DNA from: Streptomyces sp. GS7
GTDB lineage: Bacteria; Actinomycetota; Actinomycetes; Streptomycetales; Streptomycetaceae
Direction of reading: 5' to 3'
Assembly: GCF_009834125.1 (NCBI RefSeq)
Contig: NZ_CP047146.1
Location: 1,791,501-1,855,500, forward strand
Length of the DNA stretch: 64,000 nucleotides
A program made the position numbers and the translations under genes. This document shows positions 53,771 to 61,539 of this stretch, piece by piece. The notes under the pieces are model-generated. The model was not told the origin of the DNA. It worked only from the letters and a program-made list of their open reading frames with translations, and ran no database searches. How positions within the stretch are numbered: the first letter of the stretch is position 1; each line of letters begins with the position of its first letter.

Positions 53771-53941
53771 TCAGGCGGTCTGCGCCTGCTGGTCCCGGCG
53801 GTGCCGGCCGTGCACGGCGGCCTGGGCCTCCTCGCTGGAGGAAGCCTGGCCGCGGTGCTTGCCGGCGCCTGCGGCCTCGGCGGCCTGGGCGGAGGCCACC
53901 TGGGGGCGCGCCTGGGTCGTGTCGGTTCGGGCTTCGGACAT
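53771..53941 (-). CDS. Small hydrophilic protein, unknown function
   Basis: A 56-residue, Ala/Gln/Arg/His-rich protein (SEARTDTTQARPQVASAQ at the start, GRHRRDQQAQTA at the end). It contains no membrane segment or known motif and looks disordered. The repeated GKHRGQA / HGRHRRD pattern is reminiscent of small conserved Streptomyces proteins I have seen, but no family name can be given. ATG 53941 has GGAG upstream; a GTG at 53953 is possible. The strong terminator behind it supports an expressed gene. Confidence 0.55.
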   Translation of the reverse strand: MSEARTDTTQARPQVASAQAAEAAGAGKHRGQASSSEEAQAAVHGRHRRDQQAQTA

Positions 53942-54093
53942 GGAAAGAGTCACTCCGTCAGATCGCTTGCAGCTGTACGCGTCGGGACCTCCCCCAGCTA
54001 CCGCCGGGGCGAAACCCGTGCGGCGCTGTCGGTGGCCGGGTCAACCGGCTGCGTAGCCCCCGCCTGAATAGTAACTGGGCGGAAACCAGCGCT

Positions 54094-55440
54094 TCACCGG
54101 GCCTCCCGGGCCCCGAGAGGTGCCTGTTGCAGGGGCACTGGCCTGCACAATCGGGGATGCGTGGCACTGGTGTGCGGTTCCGTGTCGATGACCTTGAGAT
54201 GTGGAGATGCTGTGGAGTCGATACCGGTATGCGCAGCATCCGGGACAATCCCGCCCCCGGAATGCGTGATTCCTGATCCGTTCACCGCGGCGACCGGCAC
54301 CGCGGCGACCGGCACCGCGGCGACCGGCACCGCGGCGACCGGCACCGCGACCGGCCGTACGGCATCGACCGTCCCCACGGCCGCGGCCTGCCCCACGACC
54401 GGCCCGGCGGCCACCCGCACCGCGACCGGCTCCGGCGGTACGGTCATCCGCGCCATCCCGCACGGCACCGCGTCCGTCGCGTAGGGCAGCAGGAGTTCAC
54501 CGTCCCGCGTCCACAGCCCGGCGCCCGCCAGCCAGCCCTCCGGCGCCCGGAACTGCCGCAACCGCCGCCCCGCGGGCCGCCATACGCCCAGCCACGTCCC
54601 GCTCGCGGCGTCGATCCGGAACGCCACCGCACAGCTCTCCGGAAGCAGCATCCGCCCCGGCTGCAGCGCGAACGGCGTCACCGCCATGCCGGGAGCCCGC
54701 AGGCACTCCGGGAAGCGCACCGGCAGGCTGCTGCCGAGCACGCCCCAGCCCAGCCGGTCGTGCCCCGGGGCGTCGGACCGGACGAGCAGCAGCCCGCTGT
54801 CCGGATCGGCCAGCAGCAGGCGGTCGTTGCTCCGCTCGGTGATCTGGAGCAGCGGACTGGCCGGGCAGCCGCGCGCCAGGTCGACCACCACGGTCTTGGT
54901 CCGGCCGTCCAGCTCCCGGTCCAGCGCCAGCAGCCGCCCGTCGTGGTCCAGCCAGGCGCCGCCCGTGCAGCGCCCCGGCACCACGGCGACCCGCTCCGGC
55001 CCGGCCGCGCCGCCGTGCACCAGCCACAGCGCGGTGCCCCGTGTGCCGGGCGCCAGCGCATAGCCGAGCGTCCCGCGCGGGGTGGGCGGCAGCAGCGTCA
55101 GGGTGTCCGCCGGCACCGCGCCGAGCAGGACCTCCCGGGTCCCGGGGTCGGTCGGGTAGAGCAGGGAGACGGTGAAGCGGTCGGCGACCCGGCGCAGGAG
55201 CAGCACCCGGCCGTCCGCGAGCGGCAGCAGTTCGCTGTCCGGCTCCTCGGGCTGGCTGCCCGGCAGGGGTACCGCGTACGGCTCCGGGCCGCCGATCGTC
55301 CAGCGCTCCGGAAACCAGCTCCCGGCGGCGTCGTCGTGACGCGCGAGCCGGGCGGCGTACGAGCCGTCGGCGGTGATCGTCAGCGCCGCGCGGTGCGGGC
55401 TGTCGAGCGATGTGGCGTCCTCACTGGCACAGATCGTCAT
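54094..55440 (-). CDS. Hypothetical beta-propeller-like protein with repeat-containing tail
   Basis: A 448-residue protein without membrane helices. Repeating blocks of short strands ending in D-G-R-x-L-L (PLADGRVLLLRRVADRFTV, DHDGRLLALDRELDGR, DPDSGLLLVRSD, TRDGELLLPYATD) suggest a propeller-like fold; Streptomyces has a conserved hypothetical of this type. The C-terminal ~90 residues are low-complexity and include a fourfold VPVAA repeat encoded by 15-bp tandem repeats (54284-54343). No catalytic motif is recognised. ATG 55440 follows GGAGGTGGCCACCG. It is divergent from the siderophore-binding protein gene. Confidence 0.7.
   Translation of the reverse strand: MTICASEDATSLDSPHRAALTITADGSYAARLARHDDAAGSWFPERWTIGGPEPYAVPLPGSQPEEPDSELLPLADGRVLLLRRVADRFTVSLLYPTDPGTREVLLGAVPADTLTLLPPTPRGTLGYALAPGTRGTALWLVHGGAAGPERVAVVPGRCTGGAWLDHDGRLLALDRELDGRTKTVVVDLARGCPASPLLQITERSNDRLLLADPDSGLLLVRSDAPGHDRLGWGVLGSSLPVRFPECLRAPGMAVTPFALQPGRMLLPESCAVAFRIDAASGTWLGVWRPAGRRLRQFRAPEGWLAGAGLWTRDGELLLPYATDAVPCGMARMTVPPEPVAVRVAAGPVVGQAAAVGTVDAVRPVAVPVAAVPVAAVPVAAVPVAAVNGSGITHSGGGIVPDAAHTGIDSTASPHLKVIDTEPHTSATHPRLCRPVPLQQAPLGAREAR
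54284..54343. repeat. Four tandem 15-bp repeats within a coding region
   Basis: ACCGCGGCGACCGGC occurs four times head-to-tail (54284, 54299, 54314, 54329), followed by a 12-base partial copy. Its length is a multiple of three, so it extends the minus-strand protein with VPVAA units without a frameshift. It is a likely site of copy-number variation between strains. Confidence 0.85.
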
Positions 55441-55671
55441 CGGTGGCCACCTCCAGTGGAGGGACGTTAGTTTTCGCATTTCGGGCGGATCAACGAGAGT
55501 TGCCGGTCTTCACGCATAAGGGTGGCGATTGTCCGGTTCGCCGGTGGTGGGTGGGGTGGTTGTGCTTCGTGATTCAAGGATGCGTAAAGTCAGGGTGCCC
55601 TAAGTTGTCGCCGGGGCGTCGGAGCGCTGCGCCCGGCGGCCGGCGGCAGCCGATCCGACCTGGAGTGTGTG

Positions 55672-56700
55672 ATGCCCCTTCGCCGCCGAGCCGCCGCCCT
55701 GTCCCTCGCCGCAGCCGGCGCCCTCGCGCTCGCCGGCTGCGGCTCGGCCGGGCCGACGGGCGGCAGCGACCACGGCGCCGGCTCCCAGTCCGTTGCCCAG
55801 GGCGGCAAGGACTTCGGCAAGGCCGCCGAGGAGACCGCGAAGATGGGCACCGACGCCGCGCCGGGCCACTTCCCGCGCACCGTCCGCCACGCGATGGGCA
55901 CCACCACCCTCCGCTCCGCGCCGAAGCGCGTCATCGTCCTCGACGTCGGCGAACTCGACAACGTCGTCTCGCTCGGCATCAAGCCGGTCGGCTACGCACC
56001 CACCGAGGGCGACAAGGCCATCCCGGACTACCTGAAGAAGGACGCCGGCGACCCCGAGAGCGTCGGCACCGTCAACGGCCTCAACCTGGAGGCCGTCAAC
56101 CGCCTCAGGCCCGACCTCATCCTGGGCAGCAGGCTGCGCGCCGAGAAGCAGTACCAGCAGCTCAGCAAGATCGCCCCGACCGTCTTCTCGATCCGCCCCG
56201 GCTACACCTGGAAGCAGAACTACCTGCTCAACGCCGCCGCCCTCGACAAGACCTCCGAGGCCGAGGCGAAGCTCGCCGCCTACGAGGCCACGGCGAGAAG
56301 GCTCGGCCAGGACATCGGCCCGAAGAAGCCGACCGTGACGATGCTGCGGTACATGCCGCAGTTCACCCGCCTCTACGCCCAGCGCTCCTTCATCGGCACC
56401 GTCCTGAAGGACGTCGGCCTGCCCCGCCCCGAGAACCAGCGGGCCGACGACCTCGCCACCGAGGTCGGACCGGAGAACATCGACCAGGCCGACGCCGACT
56501 GGATCTTCACCGGCGTCTACGGCGACCCCGGGTCCACCAAGCGCGACACCGCCGAGCGGAACCCGCTCTGGAAGAACCTCAAGGCGGTCAGGGACGGCCA
56601 CGCGAGGAACGTGAAGGACGAGACCTGGTACCTCGGCCTCGGCGTCACCGCCGCCGACGGCGTCCTGGACGACCTGCGCGGCTTCCTCGTCCGGCACTGA
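55672..56700 (+). CDS. Iron-siderophore ABC transporter substrate-binding lipoprotein
   Basis: A 342-residue periplasmic-binding-type protein of the FecB/FhuD family. The signal peptide ends at the lipobox LALAGCGS (Cys ~24). The first lobe begins RHAMGTTTLRSAPKRVIVLD, VGELDNVVSLGIKPVGYAPT, and NRLRPDLILGSRLRAEKQYQ; the second lobe has KPTVTMLRYMPQFTRLYAQR and DADWIFTGVYGDPGSTK. Similar to CdtB/DesE-type ferrioxamine receptors of Streptomyces. No permease or ATPase is adjacent, so it uses a distant transporter. An iron-box match upstream is weak. ATG 55672 is chosen next to GTG 55669. Confidence 0.88.
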   Translation: MPLRRRAAALSLAAAGALALAGCGSAGPTGGSDHGAGSQSVAQGGKDFGKAAEETAKMGTDAAPGHFPRTVRHAMGTTTLRSAPKRVIVLDVGELDNVVSLGIKPVGYAPTEGDKAIPDYLKKDAGDPESVGTVNGLNLEAVNRLRPDLILGSRLRAEKQYQQLSKIAPTVFSIRPGYTWKQNYLLNAAALDKTSEAEAKLAAYEATARRLGQDIGPKKPTVTMLRYMPQFTRLYAQRSFIGTVLKDVGLPRPENQRADDLATEVGPENIDQADADWIFTGVYGDPGSTKRDTAERNPLWKNLKAVRDGHARNVKDETWYLGLGVTAADGVLDDLRGFLVRH

Positions 56701-56794
56701 CCGCCCGGCACCGACCCGCGCGGACCCGGTGCCCGGTGCCCTCGGCGGACCGCGGGGCGGTGCGGTGGCACGGGTGAGAGGTAACCTTCCCCCC

Positions 56795-57670
56795 GTGCCC
56801 GTACTGTCTGAAGTCCTCGCCGCGCTCGACGTCCTGTGGCCCCCCGAGCGGGCCGAGGGATGGGACGCCGTCGGCACCGTCTGCGGCGACCCCGGCGCCG
56901 AGGTGCGCCGGGTGCTGTTCGCCGTCGACCCGGTCCAGGAGATCGTCGACGAGGCCGTGCAGCTCGGCGCCGACCTCCTCGTCACCCACCACCCGCTCTA
57001 CCTGCGCGGGACGACGACGGTCGCGGCCTCGACCTTCAAGGGCAGGGTCGTGCACACCCTCATCAAGCACGACATCGCCCTGCACGTCGCGCACACCAAC
57101 GCCGACACCGCCGACCCCGGTGTCTCCGACGCCCTGGCCGGCGCGCTGGACCTGCGGATCCTGCGCCCCCTGGTGCCGGACGCGAGCGATCCGGCCGGCC
57201 GCCGCGGCCTGGGCCGGATCTGCGAACTCCCGCACCCCATGACGCTGTCCGAGCTCGCCGGCCACGCCGCCGCCCGCCTGCCCGCCACCGCGCAGGGCAT
57301 CCGGGCGGCCGGCGACCCGGACCGCGAGATCCGCACCCTCGCGGTCTCCGGCGGCTCCGGCGACAGCCTCTTCGACGACGTACGGGCGGCCGGCGTGGAC
57401 GCGTTCCTCACCGCCGACCTGCGCCACCACCCGGCCTCCGAGGCCACGCAGCACGGCCCGTTGGCGCTGCTGGACGCGGCCCACTGGGCCACCGAATGGC
57501 CGTGGTGCGAGCAGGCCGCGGCCCAGCTCGACGCGGTCTCCGACCGGCACGGCTGGGGACTGCGCACGCATGTCTCCCGTACGGTCACCGACCCCTGGAC
57601 CGCCCACGCGGCGTCCGCCCCGCTCACCAGCCCCCCTGACAATTCCCACACCACAGGAGCCCCACGCTGA
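56795..57670 (+). CDS. Nif3-like dinuclear metal centre protein (GTP cyclohydrolase I type 2 homologue)
   Basis: A 291-residue member of the Nif3/DUF34 family. Metal-ligand segments are LLVTHHPLYLRG (two His), ALHVAHTNADTADPG (His and Asp), and the C-terminal HHPASEATQHGPLALLDAAHW (Glu and His). The family forms hexameric toroids with a dinuclear metal site; biochemical role is debated. It heads a conserved actinobacterial cluster with the zinc-ribbon protein and the RNase H/phosphatase. GTG 56795 is chosen; upstream in-frame GTGs exist. Its stop overlaps the next CTG start. Confidence 0.9.
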   Translation: MPVLSEVLAALDVLWPPERAEGWDAVGTVCGDPGAEVRRVLFAVDPVQEIVDEAVQLGADLLVTHHPLYLRGTTTVAASTFKGRVVHTLIKHDIALHVAHTNADTADPGVSDALAGALDLRILRPLVPDASDPAGRRGLGRICELPHPMTLSELAGHAAARLPATAQGIRAAGDPDREIRTLAVSGGSGDSLFDDVRAAGVDAFLTADLRHHPASEATQHGPLALLDAAHWATEWPWCEQAAAQLDAVSDRHGWGLRTHVSRTVTDPWTAHAASAPLTSPPDNSHTTGAPR

Positions 57671-58410
57671 ACGCCGCGCCCGCCGACCAGATCCGCCTTC
57701 TCGACGTCCAGAGCCTGGACGTCCGGCTCACCCAGCTCGCGCACCGGCGCAAGAACCTCCCCGAGCTGGCCGAGCTGACGACCCTGGAGGCCGACCTCAC
57801 CCAGCAGCGCGACCTGCTCGTCGCCGCGCAGACCGAGGAGAGCGACACCAGCCGCGAGCAGACCAAGGCGGAGCAGGACGTGGACCAGGTGCGCCAGCGC
57901 GCCGCCCGCGACCAGAAGCGCCTGGACTCCGGCGCCATCACCTCCCCGAAGGACCTGGAGAACCTCCAGCGCGAACTGGCCTCGCTGGCCAAGCGCCAGG
58001 GTGACCTGGAGGACGTGGTGCTGGAGGTCATGGAGCGCCGCGAGACCGCCCAGGAGCGGGCCGCCGAGCTGACCGGCCGGGTCGGGGCGATCCAGGCCAA
58101 GGTCGACGACGCCACCGCCCGCCGGGACGCCGCGTACGCCGAGATCGACGCCGAGGCCGCCACGGTCACCAAGGAGCGCGAACTGACCGTCGCTGACCTC
58201 CCCGAGGCGCTCGTCAAGCTCTACGACAAGATCCGCACCCGGGAAGGCGGCGTCGGTGCGGCCCGCCTCTACCAGCGCCGCTGCGAGGGCTGCCGGCTGG
58301 AGCTGAACATCACCGAGCTCAACGACGTCCGGGCCGCCGCCGCCGACGCCGTCGTGCGGTGCGAGAACTGCAGCCGCATCCTGGTCCGTACGCCCGACTC
58401 GGGTCTGTAG
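57667..58410 (+). CDS. Coiled-coil C4 zinc-ribbon protein with CTG start
   Basis: A 247-residue protein. Residues ~1-190 are a long helical coiled-coil hairpin (DQIRLLDVQSLDVRLTQL, then EDLENLQRELASL-type heptads). The C-terminal zinc ribbon has four Cys in RRCEGCRLELNITELND and RCENCSRILV. This zf-RING_7/CdsZ-like family lies with Nif3 in many bacteria, where it is proposed to act in RNA or Holliday-junction-related processes. The reading frame is only plausible from CTG 57667 (NAAPADQIRLLDVQ follows), with AGGAG 8 bases upstream and the overlap CTGA with Nif3. The first in-frame ATG (57880) would cut the coiled coil. Confidence 0.85.
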   Translation: MNAAPADQIRLLDVQSLDVRLTQLAHRRKNLPELAELTTLEADLTQQRDLLVAAQTEESDTSREQTKAEQDVDQVRQRAARDQKRLDSGAITSPKDLENLQRELASLAKRQGDLEDVVLEVMERRETAQERAAELTGRVGAIQAKVDDATARRDAAYAEIDAEAATVTKERELTVADLPEALVKLYDKIRTREGGVGAARLYQRRCEGCRLELNITELNDVRAAAADAVVRCENCSRILVRTPDSGL

Positions 58411-58413
58411 GCC

Positions 58414-59610
58414 ATGGCGCGCAAGCTGATCGTCGAAGCGGACGGCGGCTCCCGGGGCAACCCGGGCCCGGCCGGCTACGGCGCGGTGGTCCTCGACCCG
58501 GCGACGGGCGAGGCGCTGGCCGAGGCCGCCGAGTTCATCGGCACCGCGACCAACAACGTCGCCGAGTACAAGGGCCTGCTGGCCGGGCTGCGCGCCGCGC
58601 ACGCGCTGGACCCGCAGGCCACCGTCCACGTCCGGATGGACTCCAAGCTCGTCGTCGAGCAGATGTCGGGCCGCTGGAAGATCAAGCACCCGGACATGAA
58701 GCCGCTCGCCGCCGAGGCCAAGACGGTCTTCCCCGTGGACCAGGTCAGCTACGAGTGGATCCCCCGGGAGAAGAACAAGCACGCCGACCGGCTCGCCAAC
58801 GAGGCGATGGACGCGGGCAAGAACGGCAAGCAGTGGGAGCCGCGCGACTCCCGGGCGGCACTGGCCACCGCCGGTGCGCCCGCCCGCAGCGCCGCGGCGC
58901 GCGCCGCCGACCGGGCCGCCGAGGCGGCCGAGACCGGCGAACAGGCGCCCGCCGCCCCGCCGTTGGGCTGGGGCGCGCCCGACCTCGGCGTGCCCGCGAC
59001 GTTCGTCCTGCTGCGGCACGGCGAGACCGCGCTGACCCCGGAGAAGCGCTTCTCCGGCAGCGGCGGCACCGACCCCGAACTCTCCGCAGCAGGCCGCCGC
59101 CAGGCCGAGGCGACCGCCGCCGCGCTCGCCGCCCGCGGCACGATCCAGGCCGTCGTCAGCTCACCGCTGCGCCGCTGCCGGGAGACCGCCGACGCGGTCG
59201 CGGCCCGGCTCGGCCTGGACGTCCGCGTCGAGGACGGGCTCCGCGAGACCGACTTCGGGGCCTGGGAGGGGCTGACCTTCGCCGAGGTCCGCGAGCGCTT
59301 CCCCGAGGACCTGGACGCCTGGCTCGGCTCCGTCAAGGCGGCGCCCACCGGCGGCGGCGAGTCCTTCGCGGCGACCGCCCGCCGGGTCGCGGTCGCCCGC
59401 GACAAGCTCCTCGCCCGGTACGCGGGCCGGACCGTCCTGCTGGTCACCCATGTCACGCCGATCAAGACCCTGGTCCGGCTGGCGCTGGGCGCCCCGCCGG
59501 AGTCGCTGTTCCGGATGGAGCTGTCGGCGGCGTCGCTGTCGGCGGTGGCGTACTACGCGGACGGCAACGCCTCGCTGCGGCTGCTGAACGACACCTCGCA
59601 CCTGCGCTAG
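58414..59610 (+). CDS. Bifunctional RNase HI / acid phosphatase (phosphoglycerate mutase-like)
   Basis: A 398-residue two-domain enzyme, as in mycobacterial Rv2228c. The N-terminal RNase H domain (1-135) has VEADGGSRGNPGPAGYGAVV (Asp), VAEYKGLLAGL (Glu), VRMDSKLVVEQMSG (Asp) and NKHADRLANEAMD (Asp). An Ala-rich linker of about 45 residues follows. The C-terminal histidine-phosphatase domain has LLRHGETALTPEKRFSG with the phospho-His, DFGAWEGLTFAEVRER and VLLVTHVTPIKTLVRLALG. It degrades RNA in hybrids and dephosphorylates alpha-ribazole-5'-phosphate-type substrates (CobC-like). It is 3 bases after the zinc-ribbon gene. Confidence 0.92.
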   Translation: MARKLIVEADGGSRGNPGPAGYGAVVLDPATGEALAEAAEFIGTATNNVAEYKGLLAGLRAAHALDPQATVHVRMDSKLVVEQMSGRWKIKHPDMKPLAAEAKTVFPVDQVSYEWIPREKNKHADRLANEAMDAGKNGKQWEPRDSRAALATAGAPARSAAARAADRAAEAAETGEQAPAAPPLGWGAPDLGVPATFVLLRHGETALTPEKRFSGSGGTDPELSAAGRRQAEATAAALAARGTIQAVVSSPLRRCRETADAVAARLGLDVRVEDGLRETDFGAWEGLTFAEVRERFPEDLDAWLGSVKAAPTGGGESFAATARRVAVARDKLLARYAGRTVLLVTHVTPIKTLVRLALGAPPESLFRMELSAASLSAVAYYADGNASLRLLNDTSHLR

Positions 59611-59632
59611 CGGACCCGCGCTCGGTACGCGA

Positions 59633-59670
59633 ACGGGCCCGGCACATCGTCAACGATGCGCCGGGCCCGT
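59633..59670. terminator. Strong bidirectional hairpin
   Basis: ACGGGCCCGGC-A-CATCGT, a CA loop, then ACGATG-C-GCCGGGCCCGT. This 17-bp stem with one internal mismatch sits between the convergent RNase H/phosphatase and aldolase genes. Confidence 0.85.
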
Positions 59671-59705
59671 TCCGTTGCGGGGCGGCGGCGGGCCGGCGGG
59701 GCGGC

Positions 59706-60404
59706 TCAGGGCGCCAACGCCGCGGCCTCCCGGGCGAGTTGGCGCACCCGGCCCCAGTCCTTGGCGGCCAGCGCATCGGCCGGCAGCATCCAGCTGCCGC
59801 CGACGCAGCCGACGTTCGGCAGCGCGAGATAGGACGACGCGGTCGCCGGGCCGATGCCGCCGGTCGGGCAGAAGCGCGCCCGCGGCAGCGGCGCGGCCAG
59901 CGATGCCAGATAGGCGGTGCCGCCCGCCGCCTCGGCCGGGAAGAACTTCATCTCGGTGACGCCCTCCTCCAGCAGCGCCACCACCTCCGAGGCCGTGGAG
60001 ACGCCCGGCAGGAAGGGGCGGCCGGAGCCCCGCATGGCGTGCAGCAGCCGCGGCGACCACCCGGGGCTCACCAGGAACGCGGCGCCGGCCGCACCGGCCG
60101 CGGCGACCTGCCCGGGGGTGAGCACGGTGCCGGCGCCGACCACCGCGTCCGGCACCTCGGCGGCGACGGCCCGGATCGCGTCCGGCGCGGCGGGCGTCCG
60201 CAGCGTGATCTCGATCGCCGGCAGCCCGCCCGCGACCAGCGCACGGGCGAGCGGTACGGCATCGGCGGCGTCCTGGAGCACGACGACCGGGATGACGGGG
60301 GCGAGTCCGAGGACCGACGGGGACGAGGGTCCCCCCGACCCGCACGGAGCCGGGGGCCCGGGGGACGGCACGGGGGAGGAGGCGGCGTGGGTCACGCCGC
60401 CCAT
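59706..60404 (-). CDS. eda: KDPG/KHG aldolase (2-dehydro-3-deoxy-phosphogluconate aldolase)
   Basis: A 232-residue class I aldolase. The (beta/alpha)8 barrel has VIPVVVLQDAADAVPLARAL, AIEITLRTPAA with the catalytic Glu, VVGAGTVLTPGQVAAA, FLVSPGWSP, the Schiff-base Lys in EMKFFPAEAAGG and the phosphate-binding FCPTGGIGPATASSYL. It cleaves KDPG to pyruvate and glyceraldehyde-3-phosphate. The first ~30 residues form a Pro/Ser/Gly-rich extension coming from a short palindromic GGGGTCCCCCC-type repeat (60326-60357); a shorter start at GTG 60395 is possible. Confidence 0.88.
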   Translation of the reverse strand: MGGVTHAASSPVPSPGPPAPCGSGGPSSPSVLGLAPVIPVVVLQDAADAVPLARALVAGGLPAIEITLRTPAAPDAIRAVAAEVPDAVVGAGTVLTPGQVAAAGAAGAAFLVSPGWSPRLLHAMRGSGRPFLPGVSTASEVVALLEEGVTEMKFFPAEAAGGTAYLASLAAPLPRARFCPTGGIGPATASSYLALPNVGCVGGSWMLPADALAAKDWGRVRQLAREAAALAP

Positions 60405-60558
60405 ACTGCGCCCACCGCCCCACCCCCTGCAACGCCCGTTGCACGTACTGCAACGCGCGCCCTCGTGTCTCCCTCTACCCCTCTACGCCTCTAGCGTCCC
60501 GTCCGGCGCACAGCGCCCCGTCACGCTCCCCACTCACCCTCACCCGCATCCGCCACAC

Positions 60559-61356
60559 TCACAGCTCCGTCACGATCACATCGACGCCCCACGCCCTGCC
60601 GGCCTTCGCCGGCGCCTCGGCCTCGACCGCGTACCCCAGCCCGCGCAGCGCTTCGACCAGCTCCGCCGGACCCGCCGGCTCGATCCCGGCCGTCAGCAGG
60701 TCCCGCACCAGCCGCCCCTTGGTCGCCTTGTTGAAGTGGCTGACGACGGAGCGCTTCTCCACCCCGTCCACGATCTTCGACTGGAGCACCCGCACGGTCG
60801 CGGTCCGCCCGGCGACCTCCCCCTTGGGCTTCCACGCCGTCGCGTACGCCGCCGAACGCAGATCGAGCACCAGGCCCGCCCCGGCCGCCTGCGGCATCAC
60901 CTCCGCCATCGGCCCCCGCCAGTACGCCCCCAGCGCGCCGAGCGCCGGCAGCTTCACCCCCATCGAGCAGCGGTACGACGGGATCCGGTCATCGATCCGC
61001 ACGGCGCCCCACAGACCCGAGAACACCAGCAGCGACCGCTCGGCCAGCTTCCGCGCCGCCCCGTCCAGGGAGCCGAGCCCCAGGGCGTCGTACAGCACCC
61101 CGGTGTAGATCTCCCCGGCCGGCGCCGTCCCCGCCGTACGCAGCCCCGCGTTCTTCGCGACCTCCCCCCTGAGGCCGTCGCTCAGCCCGAGCACCTCCTG
61201 CGCCTTGCCCGCATCGGCCGCGCACAGCTCGACCAGCTCCGCGAGCACCTCCGCCCGCGCCCCGGCCAGCCCCGGCAGCGACAGCGCCCCGAGATCCAGC
61301 GGCCCACCGGCCCCTCCGGCGGCCTTCCCTTCGGACGGCGGCAACAGCACGAGCAC
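60559..61356 (-). CDS. yaaA: Peroxide stress protein YaaA (DUF328)
   Basis: A 265-residue protein of the YaaA/UPF0246 family, which in Escherichia coli lowers intracellular free iron after peroxide stress. It shows LVLLPPSEGKAAGG at the N-terminus (the family P-S-E-G-K motif), YTGVLYDALGLGSLD, LLVFSGLWGAVRIDDRIPSYRCSMG and the C-terminal VVSHFNKATKGRLVRDLL. GTG 61356 is chosen because GAAGGAGAAC lies 7 bases before it; the longer frame upstream is antisense to the RNB gene and not coding. Confidence 0.9.
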   Translation of the reverse strand: MLVLLPPSEGKAAGGAGGPLDLGALSLPGLAGARAEVLAELVELCAADAGKAQEVLGLSDGLRGEVAKNAGLRTAGTAPAGEIYTGVLYDALGLGSLDGAARKLAERSLLVFSGLWGAVRIDDRIPSYRCSMGVKLPALGALGAYWRGPMAEVMPQAAGAGLVLDLRSAAYATAWKPKGEVAGRTATVRVLQSKIVDGVEKRSVVSHFNKATKGRLVRDLLTAGIEPAGPAELVEALRGLGYAVEAEAPAKAGRAWGVDVIVTEL

Positions 61357-61539
61357 GGTGTTCTCCTTCACAGCGGTACGAGCGGGGGTGCGGCCCCGCC
61401 GAAAGCTTAGGGTCTGCCCGACAGACACCGGGGCCGACGGGCACCAGGTCCCGGCCTCCCCGCCCCCGCCGACGCACCGAAGCGGCCCCGGCGCCCGCAC
61501 ACCGCGCCGGGAGCGCCCGCCCGCCATAGGCTCGATTTC

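Noticed and set aside
55585..55610. Possible iron box (CAGGGTGCCCTAA) before the siderophore-binding lipoprotein
   Set aside because: Only half of the 19-bp consensus fits, so it is not listed as a site although iron control would make sense.
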